From the NCBI GenBank assembly GCA_025934485.1, contig JAICXX010000036.1, positions 1 through 40,559 on the forward strand: DNA of 40,559 bases, written 5' to 3'. The position numbers were made by a program, and so were the translations under genes. Shown in pieces: positions 25,065 to 34,103 of this stretch (its first letter is position 1; every line of letters begins with the position of its first letter). The notes under the pieces are model-generated. The model did no database searches. It saw only the letters and a program-made list of their open reading frames with translations, and was not told the DNA's origin. Origin of the DNA: Chitinophagaceae bacterium. GTDB taxonomy: Bacteria; Bacteroidota; Bacteroidia; Chitinophagales; Chitinophagaceae.

Positions 25065-27085
25065 CTGTTCTGGCCGATGACGCCGCTGCCCGGCTCGCCC
25101 ATGCGGGACGCGGGATGTATGCGGTAATACGCCCTATGCATCTTCATCTTCGTGACCGGCGCCACCACCAGCGGTAGTTTCTCCACCAGGGTCTCGCTGC
25201 TGTCCAGGCCAAAGGCCTTTTCTTCGGCCAGCGCCAGCTTCTTCATGCTGAAATAGGTGTTCAGGATGAAGCCGTCGCGCACGGAGAACTCATTGTCGTA
25301 AGAAAGAAATTTCTCGAGGATCACGAAACGGAAGTCTTCGGCGATATTGTGCTTCTTCAGCGAAGGATAACGGCTGACGACATCCAGCTCTTTGTTGCAG
25401 ATCATCTCCATCACCACCTTTCGGAACATCAGGCTGACCTTTTGCTGTACACGGAATCCCAGCCGGAACTCTACCCGGATCACCTTGTCGTTCATCAGTT
25501 CCTCCACCCCATACTCCATCGTATAGGGTTCGTCGGTGCGTTCGATATGCACGAACCAATAAACATCCGCGCGTTTGGGATTATGACTAAAAATGGAATA
25601 CAGGATCTTTTCTTCGATCTGGTTCGCCCTGTTCGCCTTAGTGAGATAGATCAGATGCGAGGAGAATTTGGGAATGGACTCATCGCTGCTAAGACTCTCC
25701 AGCAGCGGAATGTGTTCGCCCAGATCGATAAAATTGAGAAACCGGTTGTTGATCTTTCGGGCATTGTACCAGACATACATGGTAAAGATCAGGCCAAATT
25801 CGAAGACCAGGAAGAAAAGCCGCTTCACGATCTTCACCGCGTTGGCGACGAAAAAGGAAGTCTCGACACTGACGAAGACGATAAGAATAGGTATCACCAG
25901 CCACATGGAGAGATGCTTGGTTCGTCGCAGGAACCAGTACATCAAGATCGTAGTCATCAGCATGGCCACGGTAATGGAAAAACCATAGGCTGCGGTCATC
26001 GCCTCCGAGGTCCGGAAATACAGGACCACGAGGAAACAACCCAGGCAAAGGATCCAGTTGATGCTGGGAATATAGATCTGGCCGCGGACGTCGGTAGGAA
26101 ATTTCACCGTCACCTTGGGCCAGAAGTTCAGGCTGATGGCTTCATTGATGAGGGTGAACGATCCGCTGATCAGCGCCTGGCTGGCGATGATCGAAGCCGC
26201 CGTGGCGATGAATACGCTAGGGATCAGGAACCAGTGAGGAACGATAGCGAAAAAGGGGTTGATGCTACCCAGGCCGTCTTTGTGCTGCATCAACACCCAG
26301 GCGCCTTGCCCAAGATAGTTGAGCACCAGGGTAGTCTTCACGAAGATCCAGCTGACCTGGATATTCTTTCTGCCGCAATGCCCCAGATCGGAATAGAGCG
26401 CCTCGGCGCCGGTAGTACAAAGGAATACGGCGCCCAGCAACCAGAATCCTTTGGGGTGACGGATCAGCAGCTCCAGCCCATAGTACGGACTCAACGCACG
26501 AAGCACCGTGGGGTTGTGTTGGATCTGGTTAAGCCCGAGGATCGCGAGCATCGAGAACCAGACAAACATAATGGGCCCAAAAGACCCTCCCACCACCTTG
26601 GTCCCAAAACGCTGGAAAACGAAAAGCAACAGGATAATGACCAGCACCACCTCTACAACGAGGTTATTGCCCGGCACGATCACATTCTCCATCCCATGCA
26701 CCGTGTTCAACCCTTCGATGGCCGAGGTCACGGAGATCGGCGGCGTGATGATCCCATCCGCCAGCAGGGTACCTGCGCCAATGATGGCGGGATAGACCAG
26801 CACCTTCCCATACCTGCGTACCAGGGCATAGAGCGAGAAGACCCCGCCCTCCCCCTTGTTGTCCGCTTTCAGGGTGATGAATACATATTTGAACGTCGTC
26901 TGCAGCGTGAGCGTCCAGAAGACACAGGAGATGGCGCCAAGCACCAGTTCTTCCGAGATCTTGCCGCCTTCCGTCATAATTGTCTGGAACGTATAGAGCG
27001 GGGACGTGCCGATATCGCCGAAAATAATACCAAGGGTAATGAGTAGTCCTGCGGTAGATATCTTTTTTGAATGGGAAGGATCCAT
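25061..27085 (-). CDS. kup: KUP/Trk-D type potassium uptake permease
   Basis: A 674-residue inner-membrane K+ transporter, thought to work by proton symport. It has 12 membrane helices in roughly the first 440 residues and a cytoplasmic C-terminal domain of about 220 residues. The N-terminal motif LGIIFGDIGTSPLYTF at about residues 15-30 is diagnostic of the family. The frame stays open 48 codons upstream, but that part has no helix and would overlap the previous gene; the ATG at 27085 gives the standard N-terminus. The gene follows the DUF1905 gene by 109 bp on the same strand and converges on the GH28 gene, sharing the 4-bp CTAG that contains both stop codons. Confidence 0.95.
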   Translation of the reverse strand: MDPSHSKKISTAGLLITLGIIFGDIGTSPLYTFQTIMTEGGKISEELVLGAISCVFWTLTLQTTFKYVFITLKADNKGEGGVFSLYALVRRYGKVLVYPAIIGAGTLLADGIITPPISVTSAIEGLNTVHGMENVIVPGNNLVVEVVLVIILLLFVFQRFGTKVVGGSFGPIMFVWFSMLAILGLNQIQHNPTVLRALSPYYGLELLIRHPKGFWLLGAVFLCTTGAEALYSDLGHCGRKNIQVSWIFVKTTLVLNYLGQGAWVLMQHKDGLGSINPFFAIVPHWFLIPSVFIATAASIIASQALISGSFTLINEAISLNFWPKVTVKFPTDVRGQIYIPSINWILCLGCFLVVLYFRTSEAMTAAYGFSITVAMLMTTILMYWFLRRTKHLSMWLVIPILIVFVSVETSFFVANAVKIVKRLFFLVFEFGLIFTMYVWYNARKINNRFLNFIDLGEHIPLLESLSSDESIPKFSSHLIYLTKANRANQIEEKILYSIFSHNPKRADVYWFVHIERTDEPYTMEYGVEELMNDKVIRVEFRLGFRVQQKVSLMFRKVVMEMICNKELDVVSRYPSLKKHNIAEDFRFVILEKFLSYDNEFSVRDGFILNTYFSMKKLALAEEKAFGLDSSETLVEKLPLVVAPVTKMKMHRAYYRIHPASRMGEPGSGVIGQNS

Positions 27086-27194
27086 AGATCGCCCCGATGA
27101 GCAAAAAATGTACCTTTTACGCAAAGTCCCGTTCAGCGTGACTTTCACCGTTACGTACGTACATTCGAGCCCTACCAAAATGGGAAAAACCGTT

Positions 27195-27722
27195 TCATTT
27201 TGAAAAACCGAGCTCTTCCCGGTCGTCACGCTGCGCCCGGATCATCTCCGCATAGGTCTTGTGTTTGGCCATGGCATCGACTACCCGGGCAATACGCCGC
27301 GTCCGCGTGCCCTCCGTCTTGGCCGATTTGACCCAATTGCCGAAATAGTTCTGATGGGACTTGGGCAGGGTCTTGAAGTAAGCAAGCGCCTGGGGTTCGT
27401 CGGCCAGACAGTCCAGCAGGTCTTTGGGCGGTATGATGACCTTGCTATCGACCTCGAGCTCGACCGCCAGCATATCCCCTTTTTGTTTGCGGATCGCCTT
27501 GCGGATGTCGGCCTTCAACGCCAGGATGAAATCCCCGCCACCCATGGGGATAAGCGCCATACCGCTAATCGCGTGGGCATCTAGCTTCCCCTTGACCCGG
27601 AATGACTTCTTGTTGTCCGGCTTGAGCTGTTGTGCAAGCTTAGCCGGGATCTTTATATAAGACCAGCCGGTCTTCTCGCCCATGTCTTTGAATTGCTCGA
27701 TCTTGGTTTTGAAACGTATCAT
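27195..27722 (-). CDS. DUF1905 / YdeI-OmdA family protein
   Basis: A 175-residue soluble protein of two domains. Residues 1-90 are DUF1905, recognisable by GWSYIKIPAKL, the FRVKGKLD segment and MALIPMGGGDFILAL. The C-terminal half resembles the YdeI/OmdA 'bacteriocin-protection' family with YFKTLPKSHQNYFGNWVKSAKTEGTRTRRI. The molecular function is unknown. I set the start at 27722 because an upstream in-frame ATG at 27770 would place the first 16 codons in the terminator of the preceding gene. It lies downstream of the DsbA-like gene on the same strand. Confidence 0.87.
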   Translation of the reverse strand: MIRFKTKIEQFKDMGEKTGWSYIKIPAKLAQQLKPDNKKSFRVKGKLDAHAISGMALIPMGGGDFILALKADIRKAIRKQKGDMLAVELEVDSKVIIPPKDLLDCLADEPQALAYFKTLPKSHQNYFGNWVKSAKTEGTRTRRIARVVDAMAKHKTYAEMIRAQRDDREELGFSK

Positions 27723-27735
27723 ACACCCCCAAGAT

Positions 27736-27764
27736 AAAAAAAGAGCCCGGCTTTTCAGCCGGGC
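27736..27764 (-). terminator. Intrinsic terminator of the DsbA-like gene
   Basis: Perfect 7-bp stem GCCCGGC (27745-27751) with GCCGGGC (27758-27764), loop of six, followed on the minus strand by a T-run (plus-strand A-run 27736-27742). A second palindrome, AGCCGC/GCGGCT, lies just before it at about 27778-27792. The 11-bp CTTTTCAGCCG occurs twice here, 20 bp apart (27751 and 27771). Confidence 0.82.
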
Positions 27765-27795
27765 CCCCATCTTTTCAGCCGCTGAGCGGCTCTTT

Positions 27796-28344
27796 CTATG
27801 CTCTTTTCTTTTTCTGTTTCAGCGCTTCTTCGATCCCCTTTTTCAGGTTCTCGAAGGTGGGCTTCCCGGTGAACAGGACGCCGTTGATGAAGAAGGCCGG
27901 CACATCCCGAACCCCCTTGTTCAACCCTTCCAGCAGATCGCTGCGGACCTGCCAGCCATAGGTGGAATTGACAAGGTTGTCCAGAAATTTCTTGTTGACC
28001 ACTCCCACATCCTTCGCATATTCCCGGAGGCTGATCGCCCCCAGCCGGCGCCGGTGCTGGAACAACATCGTGTGCATCTCCCAGAACTTGCCTTCCTGGG
28101 CGGCGCCAAGCGAAGCCTCAGCCGCCTTCATCGCATGCTGATGGATCTTTGTCAGCGGAAAATGCCGGAAATTGAATCTCAACTTCCCGCCGTATTGCTC
28201 TAACAGCTTGGCCACCACCTCGTTCACCTTTGCACAGGCCTCGCTTTCGTAGTCTCCGTATTCCATGAGGGTCACGGGTGCTTTTGGATCACCCACGAAA
28301 ACATCCTTCGTTGGAATGATCTCGACTAGTTCTTTTTTCATCAT
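27796..28344 (-). CDS. DsbA/thioredoxin-like protein lacking the nucleophilic cysteine
   Basis: A 182-residue protein of the DsbA-like thioredoxin family (Thioredoxin_4 type). The core DPKAPVTLMEYGDYES is at residues 19-34 and the cis-proline loop DVPAFFING at about 146-154. The active site, normally C-x-x-C, reads Ser34-Glu-Ala-Cys37: the first, nucleophilic cysteine is a serine, and only the buried one remains. There is no signal peptide, so it is probably cytoplasmic. It therefore cannot act as a standard dithiol oxidase; a glutathione-transferase-like or binding role is possible but unproven. It is followed by its own terminator and preceded by clpB on the same strand. Confidence 0.88.
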   Translation of the reverse strand: MMKKELVEIIPTKDVFVGDPKAPVTLMEYGDYESEACAKVNEVVAKLLEQYGGKLRFNFRHFPLTKIHQHAMKAAEASLGAAQEGKFWEMHTMLFQHRRRLGAISLREYAKDVGVVNKKFLDNLVNSTYGWQVRSDLLEGLNKGVRDVPAFFINGVLFTGKPTFENLKKGIEEALKQKKKRA

Positions 28345-28401
28345 GTACTAATATAACACAAACCAAATAAATTGGTTCGGCCATAATGACATTATTTTTT
28401 G

Positions 28402-28418
28402 CCCGCCCTGCGGGCGGG
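28402..28418. repeat. GC-rich palindrome downstream of clpB
   Basis: CCCGCCC (28402-28408) and GGGCGGG (28412-28418) form a 7-bp hairpin with a 3-nt loop. On the minus strand, the direction of clpB transcription, it is followed by an A-run rather than T, so it does not look like an intrinsic terminator. The flanks carry TAATG/CATTA sequences, including the small palindrome ATAATG-A-CATTAT at 28383-28395. Confidence 0.45.
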
Positions 28419-28425
28419 GCCGGCA

Positions 28426-31050
28426 TTATTTTCTGCTCGTCTCGGCATGGGGCTGCTCGTTTCGGAAAACGACCACCCCATCGAAAACATCCACCAACAC
28501 CGGCGAAGTGCGATCCACGTCTCCAGACAAGATCTTCTTGCTCAGCTGATTAACGATCTCTTTTTGAATTAATCGTTTAAGTGGCCGCGCCCCGAATTGC
28601 GGATCGAATCCGTTCTCCGCCAGATAGTCGATGGCATATTCGCTGAATTGCAGGTTGATGCCATTTTTGGCAACAAGATTCTGCAGATTCTCCAGCTGGA
28701 TGCGGATGATCCCCCTGATCTCGCTCTTCAGCAGCGGCTGGAACAGGATGATCTCGTCGATCCGGTTCAGGAATTCCGGCCGGATGGTCTGCCGAAGCAG
28801 GTCCACCACTTCCAGCCTGGTCCTATCCATCACCTCATCCCGGTTCTTTTCCGTGACATTCTCGAAATTCGCCTGGATGATCTGGCTGCCCATATTGCTC
28901 GTCATGATGATGATGGTATTCTTGAAGTTCACCACCCTACCCTTGTTGTCGGTGAGGCGGCCATCGTCCAGTACCTGCAATAGGATGTTGAAGACATCCG
29001 GATGGGCTTTCTCGATCTCGTCCAGCAGCACCACGCTATAGGGTTTCCGTCTCACGGCTTCGGTGAGCTGTCCACCCTCGTCATATCCTACATAGCCCGG
29101 AGGCGCGCCGATCAACCTGCTTACCGTATGTTTTTCCTGGTACTCGCTCATATCGATGCGGGTCAGCATCCCTTCATCGTCGAAGAGATAGCCCGCCAGG
29201 GCCTTCGCCAGTTCGGTCTTACCAACCCCCGTGGTCCCCAGGAAAATGAACGACCCGATAGGCCGTTTGGGGTCCTGCAGTCCGGCGCGGCTCCTGCGGA
29301 TGGCGTCGGCCACGGCTTCGATGGCCTCGTCCTGACCCACCACGCGTTTGTGCAGCTCGTCTTCAAGATTCAATAACTTTTCTTTTTCGCTCTGGAGCAT
29401 CTTGCTAACCGGTATCCCGGTGGACTTGGCCACGGCCTCGGCAATGTCTTCGGCATCCACTTCTTCCTTCATCAGCCGGGTGCCGGCATTCATGCCCGAC
29501 AGCTGTCTGCTGTATTCGTCGATGATCTTTTCCTGTTCCTTGATCTTACCATAGCGGATCTCGGCGACCTGACCATACTGTCCTTCCCGTTCGGCTTTTT
29601 CCGCGGCCAATTTGAGATTCTCGATATCGGCCTTGGCATTCTGTACTTTTTCCACCAGATCCTTCTCCTGTTTCCATTTGGCCCTTAAGGTATCTCTCGA
29701 TACGCTCAGGTTACCGATCTCGGCGCTGAGCTCTCTGAGCTTTTCGTCGTCCTTTTCCCTCTTGATGGCCTCCCGTTCGATCTCCAGCTGGCGGATCTGG
29801 CGTTCCAGCTTATCCAACTCTTCGGGCATCGAATTCATCTCCAACCGAAGTTTGGCGGCGCTTTCATCCACGAGATCGATGGCCTTGTCCGGCAGAAACC
29901 TGTCCGTTATATACCGGTGTGACAACTCCACGGCAGCGATGATGGCTTCGTCCTTGATCCGCACATGGTGGTGCGTCTCATAACGGTCCTTCAAACCGCG
30001 GAGAATAGAGATGGCATCGTCCACGGAAGGTTCGTCGATCATGACCTTCTGGAACCTGCGTTCCAGGGCCTTGTCTCTTTCAAAGAATTTCTGATACTCA
30101 TTAAGCGTAGTCGCACCTACAGCCCGGAGCTCGCCTCTTGCTAATGCGGGTTTGAGGATGTTGGCGGCATCCATGGCGCCTTCGCCACCCCCTGCGCCTA
30201 CCAGTGTGTGGATCTCGTCGATGAACAGGATGATCTCGCCATCGCTGCCGGCTACTTCCTTCACCACGCTCTTCAGGCGTTCTTCGAACTCACCTTTGTA
30301 TTTGGCGCCAGCGATCAGCAGCCCCATATCCAGGGCATAGATGACCTTGGACTTTAGGTTATCGGGAACGTCCCCGTTTACGATCCTGTGGGCCAGGCCT
30401 TCAGCGATCGCCGTTTTACCCACTCCGGGCTCGCCCACCAGGATCGGATTGTTCTTGCTCCGGCGGGAGAGGATATGTAAGGTTCGCCGGATCTCCTCGT
30501 CGCGTCCGATTACCGGGTCCAGCTTGCCCTGACGGGCCAGCTCGTTGAGATTCTTGGCGTATTTGTTCAAAGCATTGAAGGTGGTTTCCTGGGTCTGGCT
30601 GTTTACCGTGGACCCTTTACGGAGATCCTTGACCGCCGCGATCAGCCCATTCCCGGTAAGACCTGCGTCCTTAAGCAATTTGGCAGTATTATCACTTCCC
30701 TGCACCAGGCCCAGCAGCAGATGCTCCACACTGACGAACTCATCCCCGAACTGTTTCAGATCCGAACCCGCCCGGAGAACCGCATTGTTCAATTCCCGGC
30801 TGATGGTCTGCGCCGGCTCCCCGCCGCTTACCTTGGGGAGTTTCTGAATGGCTTCGTCCAGCTTGCTTTCCACAAAAGCCACGTTCACGTTGTTCTTCTT
30901 CAACAGGAACCCTACCGGAGAATCTTCTTCGCTCAGCAACGCCTTGAGAAGATGATCCGTATCTATGGCGGGGTTCGAACTGTCGAAAGCAAGCTGCTGC
31001 GCCTTCGCGATCGCCTCCTGAGCCTTGATAGTGAAATTATTCAGGTTCAT
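28426..31050 (-). CDS. clpB: ATP-dependent disaggregase ClpB
   Basis: An 874-residue cytoplasmic AAA+ chaperone that extracts proteins from aggregates with DnaK/DnaJ. Domains in order: Clp N domain (1-145), first AAA module with Walker A GEPGVGKT at 206-213 and Walker [13 protein letters not shown], the ClpB-specific middle coiled coil (about 400-540, rich in Glu, Lys and Arg), and second AAA module with Walker A GTTGVGKT and Walker [16 protein letters not shown]. The middle domain distinguishes it from ClpA and ClpC. Length and motifs are complete. It stands apart from the convergent or divergent neighbours; the next gene upstream runs the other way. No HrcA/CIRCE element is visible. Confidence 0.97.
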   Translation of the reverse strand: MNLNNFTIKAQEAIAKAQQLAFDSSNPAIDTDHLLKALLSEEDSPVGFLLKKNNVNVAFVESKLDEAIQKLPKVSGGEPAQTISRELNNAVLRAGSDLKQFGDEFVSVEHLLLGLVQGSDNTAKLLKDAGLTGNGLIAAVKDLRKGSTVNSQTQETTFNALNKYAKNLNELARQGKLDPVIGRDEEIRRTLHILSRRSKNNPILVGEPGVGKTAIAEGLAHRIVNGDVPDNLKSKVIYALDMGLLIAGAKYKGEFEERLKSVVKEVAGSDGEIILFIDEIHTLVGAGGGEGAMDAANILKPALARGELRAVGATTLNEYQKFFERDKALERRFQKVMIDEPSVDDAISILRGLKDRYETHHHVRIKDEAIIAAVELSHRYITDRFLPDKAIDLVDESAAKLRLEMNSMPEELDKLERQIRQLEIEREAIKREKDDEKLRELSAEIGNLSVSRDTLRAKWKQEKDLVEKVQNAKADIENLKLAAEKAEREGQYGQVAEIRYGKIKEQEKIIDEYSRQLSGMNAGTRLMKEEVDAEDIAEAVAKSTGIPVSKMLQSEKEKLLNLEDELHKRVVGQDEAIEAVADAIRRSRAGLQDPKRPIGSFIFLGTTGVGKTELAKALAGYLFDDEGMLTRIDMSEYQEKHTVSRLIGAPPGYVGYDEGGQLTEAVRRKPYSVVLLDEIEKAHPDVFNILLQVLDDGRLTDNKGRVVNFKNTIIIMTSNMGSQIIQANFENVTEKNRDEVMDRTRLEVVDLLRQTIRPEFLNRIDEIILFQPLLKSEIRGIIRIQLENLQNLVAKNGINLQFSEYAIDYLAENGFDPQFGARPLKRLIQKEIVNQLSKKILSGDVDRTSPVLVDVFDGVVVFRNEQPHAETSRK

Positions 31051-31132
31051 ATATTTATGGTTTTCCTTTTTAGATGAATAAATGTTAAACTTGTGTCACA
31101 AAATCCAAACCACGGATCACAATCCAGTATTT

Positions 31133-32173
31133 ATGTCATATAAAATCACCTTAAACTGTCGACGATTCAGTTTGTTCACGGCCGGCCTGCTATTCTGTCT
31201 GCCCATCTTCGCCCAGTCGAATTTCGACGCTGTGGATCAGCTCCTTAAACAGAATCAGAAAGCTATCGGTGGCGGCTATGCCGTAGTCGTGTGGAAGGAT
31301 GGAAAGGTCGTCTATCAGAAGAGCCTCAACACCGATTTCACGGCCAAGACGCAGGCGCCCATCGGCCGGGCCGGTGACTGGATGACGGCAGCCCTCGTGA
31401 TGACCTTCGTCGATGAAGGGAAGCTGTCGCTGGACGACAAGGTCACGCAATACATCCCGCTTTTCGGCAAATACATGAAGGGCTATATCACCATCCGCAA
31501 CTGTCTCACCAACACGAGCGGCATCAAGACGGACGAGAGCGTAGAAAAACCCATGGCGAAGGTCCATTTCGAGACACTGGAGGACATGGCGGGTAGCTAT
31601 GCCGACAAACATTCTATCGCCACCAACCCCGGCACGGAAGTCTTCTATAGCGCCTATGGGCCCAATATCGCGGGCCGGTGTTTGGAAGTGGTCTCCAAGA
31701 AAACCTTCGGCCGGCTGATGATGGACCGTATCGAACGGCCGCTCAAGATGCACGCCACGAGTTTTGTGAACGAGGATGGCGGTGCCGACGACCCCGCCAA
31801 CGGAGGCCGCAGCTGCGCGAACGACTATATCAATTTCCTTACGATGTTGCTCAACAAAGGCATGTTCGAAGGGAAACGCGTCCTCAGTGAAAAAGCGGTG
31901 CAGGAGCTGGAGCGGGTCCAGTTCGGCAACCTGCCCATAAAATATATGCCGAAGGAATTGCAGGGGGCCAAACCAGCGCTTGGCAATTATTTGGCGAATG
32001 CGAGTGGCACCCTGATGGTCTCGCCCGATCTGCAGGGCATGGCCGCCTGGGTCGACACCTGCCGGAACTATGCCGCGGTTATCATCGTGGAAAAACCCCA
32101 GGAAGAGAAAAAGCCCATCTATCAGAATCTCATCAACCTCGTAGGTGAAGCCATCGGCGGGGCGTGTCAGTAA
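31133..32173 (+). CDS. Secreted beta-lactamase-fold protein lacking catalytic motifs
   Basis: A 346-residue exported protein of the class C beta-lactamase/serine hydrolase superfamily. The ATG at 31133 opens a signal peptide ending in FAQ; an ATG at 31082 only adds an unrelated extension. The family scaffold is clear: FVDEGKLSLDDKVTQYIPLF and ITIRNCLTNTSGI. But where active members have S-x-x-K, this reads Arg-Ala-Gly-Asp (in PIGRAGDWMTAA). Where they have Y-x-N, it reads Tyr-Ser-Ala (VFYSAYGPN). The third H/K-x-G motif near the C-terminus is not evident either. It is thus probably a non-hydrolytic relative, perhaps binding a ligand such as peptidoglycan. It diverges from clpB. Confidence 0.85.
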   Translation: MSYKITLNCRRFSLFTAGLLFCLPIFAQSNFDAVDQLLKQNQKAIGGGYAVVVWKDGKVVYQKSLNTDFTAKTQAPIGRAGDWMTAALVMTFVDEGKLSLDDKVTQYIPLFGKYMKGYITIRNCLTNTSGIKTDESVEKPMAKVHFETLEDMAGSYADKHSIATNPGTEVFYSAYGPNIAGRCLEVVSKKTFGRLMMDRIERPLKMHATSFVNEDGGADDPANGGRSCANDYINFLTMLLNKGMFEGKRVLSEKAVQELERVQFGNLPIKYMPKELQGAKPALGNYLANASGTLMVSPDLQGMAAWVDTCRNYAAVIIVEKPQEEKKPIYQNLINLVGEAIGGACQ

Positions 32174-32177
32174 GCAA

Positions 32178-32205
32178 CCGGCCTGGCCGGCCGCCGGCAT
32201 CCGGC
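32178..32205. terminator. Possible bidirectional terminator or palindromic spacer
   Basis: The 34-bp gap between two convergent genes holds CCGGCC-T-GGCCGG (32178-32190) and GCCGG-CAT-CCGGC (32193-32205). A T-run on the plus strand begins only 8 nt later, inside the opposing gene's last codons. Termination here is plausible but the spacing is not ideal. Confidence 0.35.
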
Positions 32206-32207
32206 GA

Positions 32208-34103
32208 TCACTCTTTTTTAACGAGTACTACCCGTTGATTGTCGCTCTGGTAGAGCTGTTCGTAGAACTTCACCAGTGCCGCATATTCCGCGGGCGGATA
32301 CCGGCCGGCCGAGTGCTGCCGAAACCGGTAGTAGATCAGCTTATCGTTCTCGAACCGCAGACTGGTTCGAAAGGTACCGAAATCCCCTTGGATAGCGACG
32401 TCCTTCGGCCGGGCTTCCACCTCGTAGCCGGAAGGCACCGTGATCACGACGCTGTCGATATTCGTAAAGGCATTGTCATCGACATAATCGTATTTACGGA
32501 TACTGTCCGCCGGTAACCGCAAGCTGTTACGATCGAAAACATTGGGGTTGATGAAAAGGCGTTTGCCCGAGACGCTGGCATAGTTGGACACCGTGACGTG
32601 AAGGTCTTCATCGACCACAGGGTGTGGTCCCTTGTATTCGTCGTAATGACTCTTGTCGACCGTATAGGTGGGCAGATCGAAGAGCTCGTTGAGATATTTT
32701 TTGCGGTCCTCGGCAGACCACACATCTATCATCGCGTGCGGTAATTCCTGCCGGATACAGCCATATCGGGTCCTCACGGCGGCATCCAGATCGCCATCGG
32801 GCGCCAGCTGCGCCTGCACAACCCGGCACTGGATATTGTCGGCGGCTGTATAGCCCGGAGTCCTTACCAGGTGTCCCCCATCCTCGTCGATCAGGATCGC
32901 TTCCCGACCACCGGTGAACGTACCCATATACCCCGGGGATACTGTCTGATTGGTGCATTCCAGCCAGATCGTATCCTTGTCCAGCGGGACACAGGAGATC
33001 GCATGGTTGAATTGAGAACAGGAGAATTTATCGATCATCGGCGGGGCGTCTTTCTCCGCCATGATCTCTACATATTTCCCTTTGATACCTGCTTCCTTCA
33101 ACAGCGCCACCATGTAATTGGACAGGGCCTTACAATCTCCATAGCGCTTGTTAGCCACATAATCGGCAGGGAAGGGCTGCCAGCCACCGATGCCGAACTG
33201 AACGCTGATATAATGGGTATTCTGCTGCAGATAGCGATATAACGCATATACCTTTCGGTGCACATCGGGAATGGTATCAACCAACGCATGGACCTGCTGC
33301 TTTATATTTTCAGGCAGCAGGTCGCGGCCTGTCCGCAGTTGCTGAATGAATTTACCATAGTCGGTCCATGTCGACATATTCCCCTTATATCCCTGCTGCT
33401 CGAAATCGGAAGGAGCCGTCATGACATACGGCACTATTTCCGTCCATATCGGACCATGTGATTCCGTTTTCCTGGCAGGCATGTTCCAGGCTTCCCAGGT
33501 ATAGATCTTTTTGTCTTTTTCTTCGGTGATCACCGGCGCAGGCGCGCCGTTGACCGATAAATAACGCACCAAATAGTCTTTGGGTGCGATGATGACATAT
33601 TTGCTATGCTGCGTGGAGATACCCGAACCCACAAGCGGCATCCAGGTATGAAAACCCAAAATGCCGTCCTCCTCATCGTTTTCCTGGTAGTCGACGGTGT
33701 AGGGATAGAGCTGACAATAGAAATTGTGCTCGAGCTCACGGTCGTCCGTCGCAAGACTCATCCCATCGTCCATGGTTCGATCCTGCATATCTTTCCGTTT
33801 AGCCTTACGCACCGCTTTTCCCAGGCTATCGTACAATACCCCCGAAATATCGCTGATCGAAAGCAATTTGTCGTAATGGGACCGGTAATTAGCCAGATAA
33901 TCGGCGTTGGAGTTCAACACAGTGTATACATGACGCTCCCGCCACACCGCCTTACCCGGCGACTTGATCTCCATGATCATCTCCTGGTCGCGGATCACCC
34001 CGCGTGCATCCTTCTTTAGCGAATCGGGGATCAGCGCGGTACTATAATTCTGCGCCCGCAGGCCACAGGGCATCAACAATAGGATATAGAATACCTTCCT
34101 CAT
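32208..34103 (-). CDS. Secreted DUF3857 / transglutaminase-like protein, catalytic residues kept
   Basis: A 631-residue exported protein; signal peptide at 1-18 ends in LRAQN. An N-terminal DUF3857 domain (about 20-260) is followed by a transglutaminase-like domain. Cys324 in YGDCKALS, His367 in FNHAIS and acidic Glu382 in IWLECT provide a Cys-His-acid set, so this member could be active as a peptidase or transglutaminase-like enzyme. Its start codon overlaps the stop of the preceding paralogue in ATGA (34100-34103), which implies translational coupling. It is the last gene of a three-gene tandem array. The biological role of the family is not established; an envelope function is likely from the signal peptide. 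Confidence 0.87.
   Translation of the reverse strand: MRKVFYILLLMPCGLRAQNYSTALIPDSLKKDARGVIRDQEMIMEIKSPGKAVWRERHVYTVLNSNADYLANYRSHYDKLLSISDISGVLYDSLGKAVRKAKRKDMQDRTMDDGMSLATDDRELEHNFYCQLYPYTVDYQENDEEDGILGFHTWMPLVGSGISTQHSKYVIIAPKDYLVRYLSVNGAPAPVITEEKDKKIYTWEAWNMPARKTESHGPIWTEIVPYVMTAPSDFEQQGYKGNMSTWTDYGKFIQQLRTGRDLLPENIKQQVHALVDTIPDVHRKVYALYRYLQQNTHYISVQFGIGGWQPFPADYVANKRYGDCKALSNYMVALLKEAGIKGKYVEIMAEKDAPPMIDKFSCSQFNHAISCVPLDKDTIWLECTNQTVSPGYMGTFTGGREAILIDEDGGHLVRTPGYTAADNIQCRVVQAQLAPDGDLDAAVRTRYGCIRQELPHAMIDVWSAEDRKKYLNELFDLPTYTVDKSHYDEYKGPHPVVDEDLHVTVSNYASVSGKRLFINPNVFDRNSLRLPADSIRKYDYVDDNAFTNIDSVVITVPSGYEVEARPKDVAIQGDFGTFRTSLRFENDKLIYYRFRQHSAGRYPPAEYAALVKFYEQLYQSDNQRVVLVKKE

Noticed and set aside
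25349..27046. Long plus-strand open frame (565 codons) inside kup
   Set aside because: Antisense of a conserved transporter; the His, Asp and Gln-rich composition is typical of such shadows.
27723..27770. Upstream start for the DUF1905/YdeI gene
   Set aside because: These codons fall on the terminator hairpin and T-run of the preceding gene.
28402..28418. GC hairpin after clpB as an intrinsic terminator
   Set aside because: In the clpB direction it is followed by A, not T. The T-run is on the wrong side, so I list it only as a palindrome.
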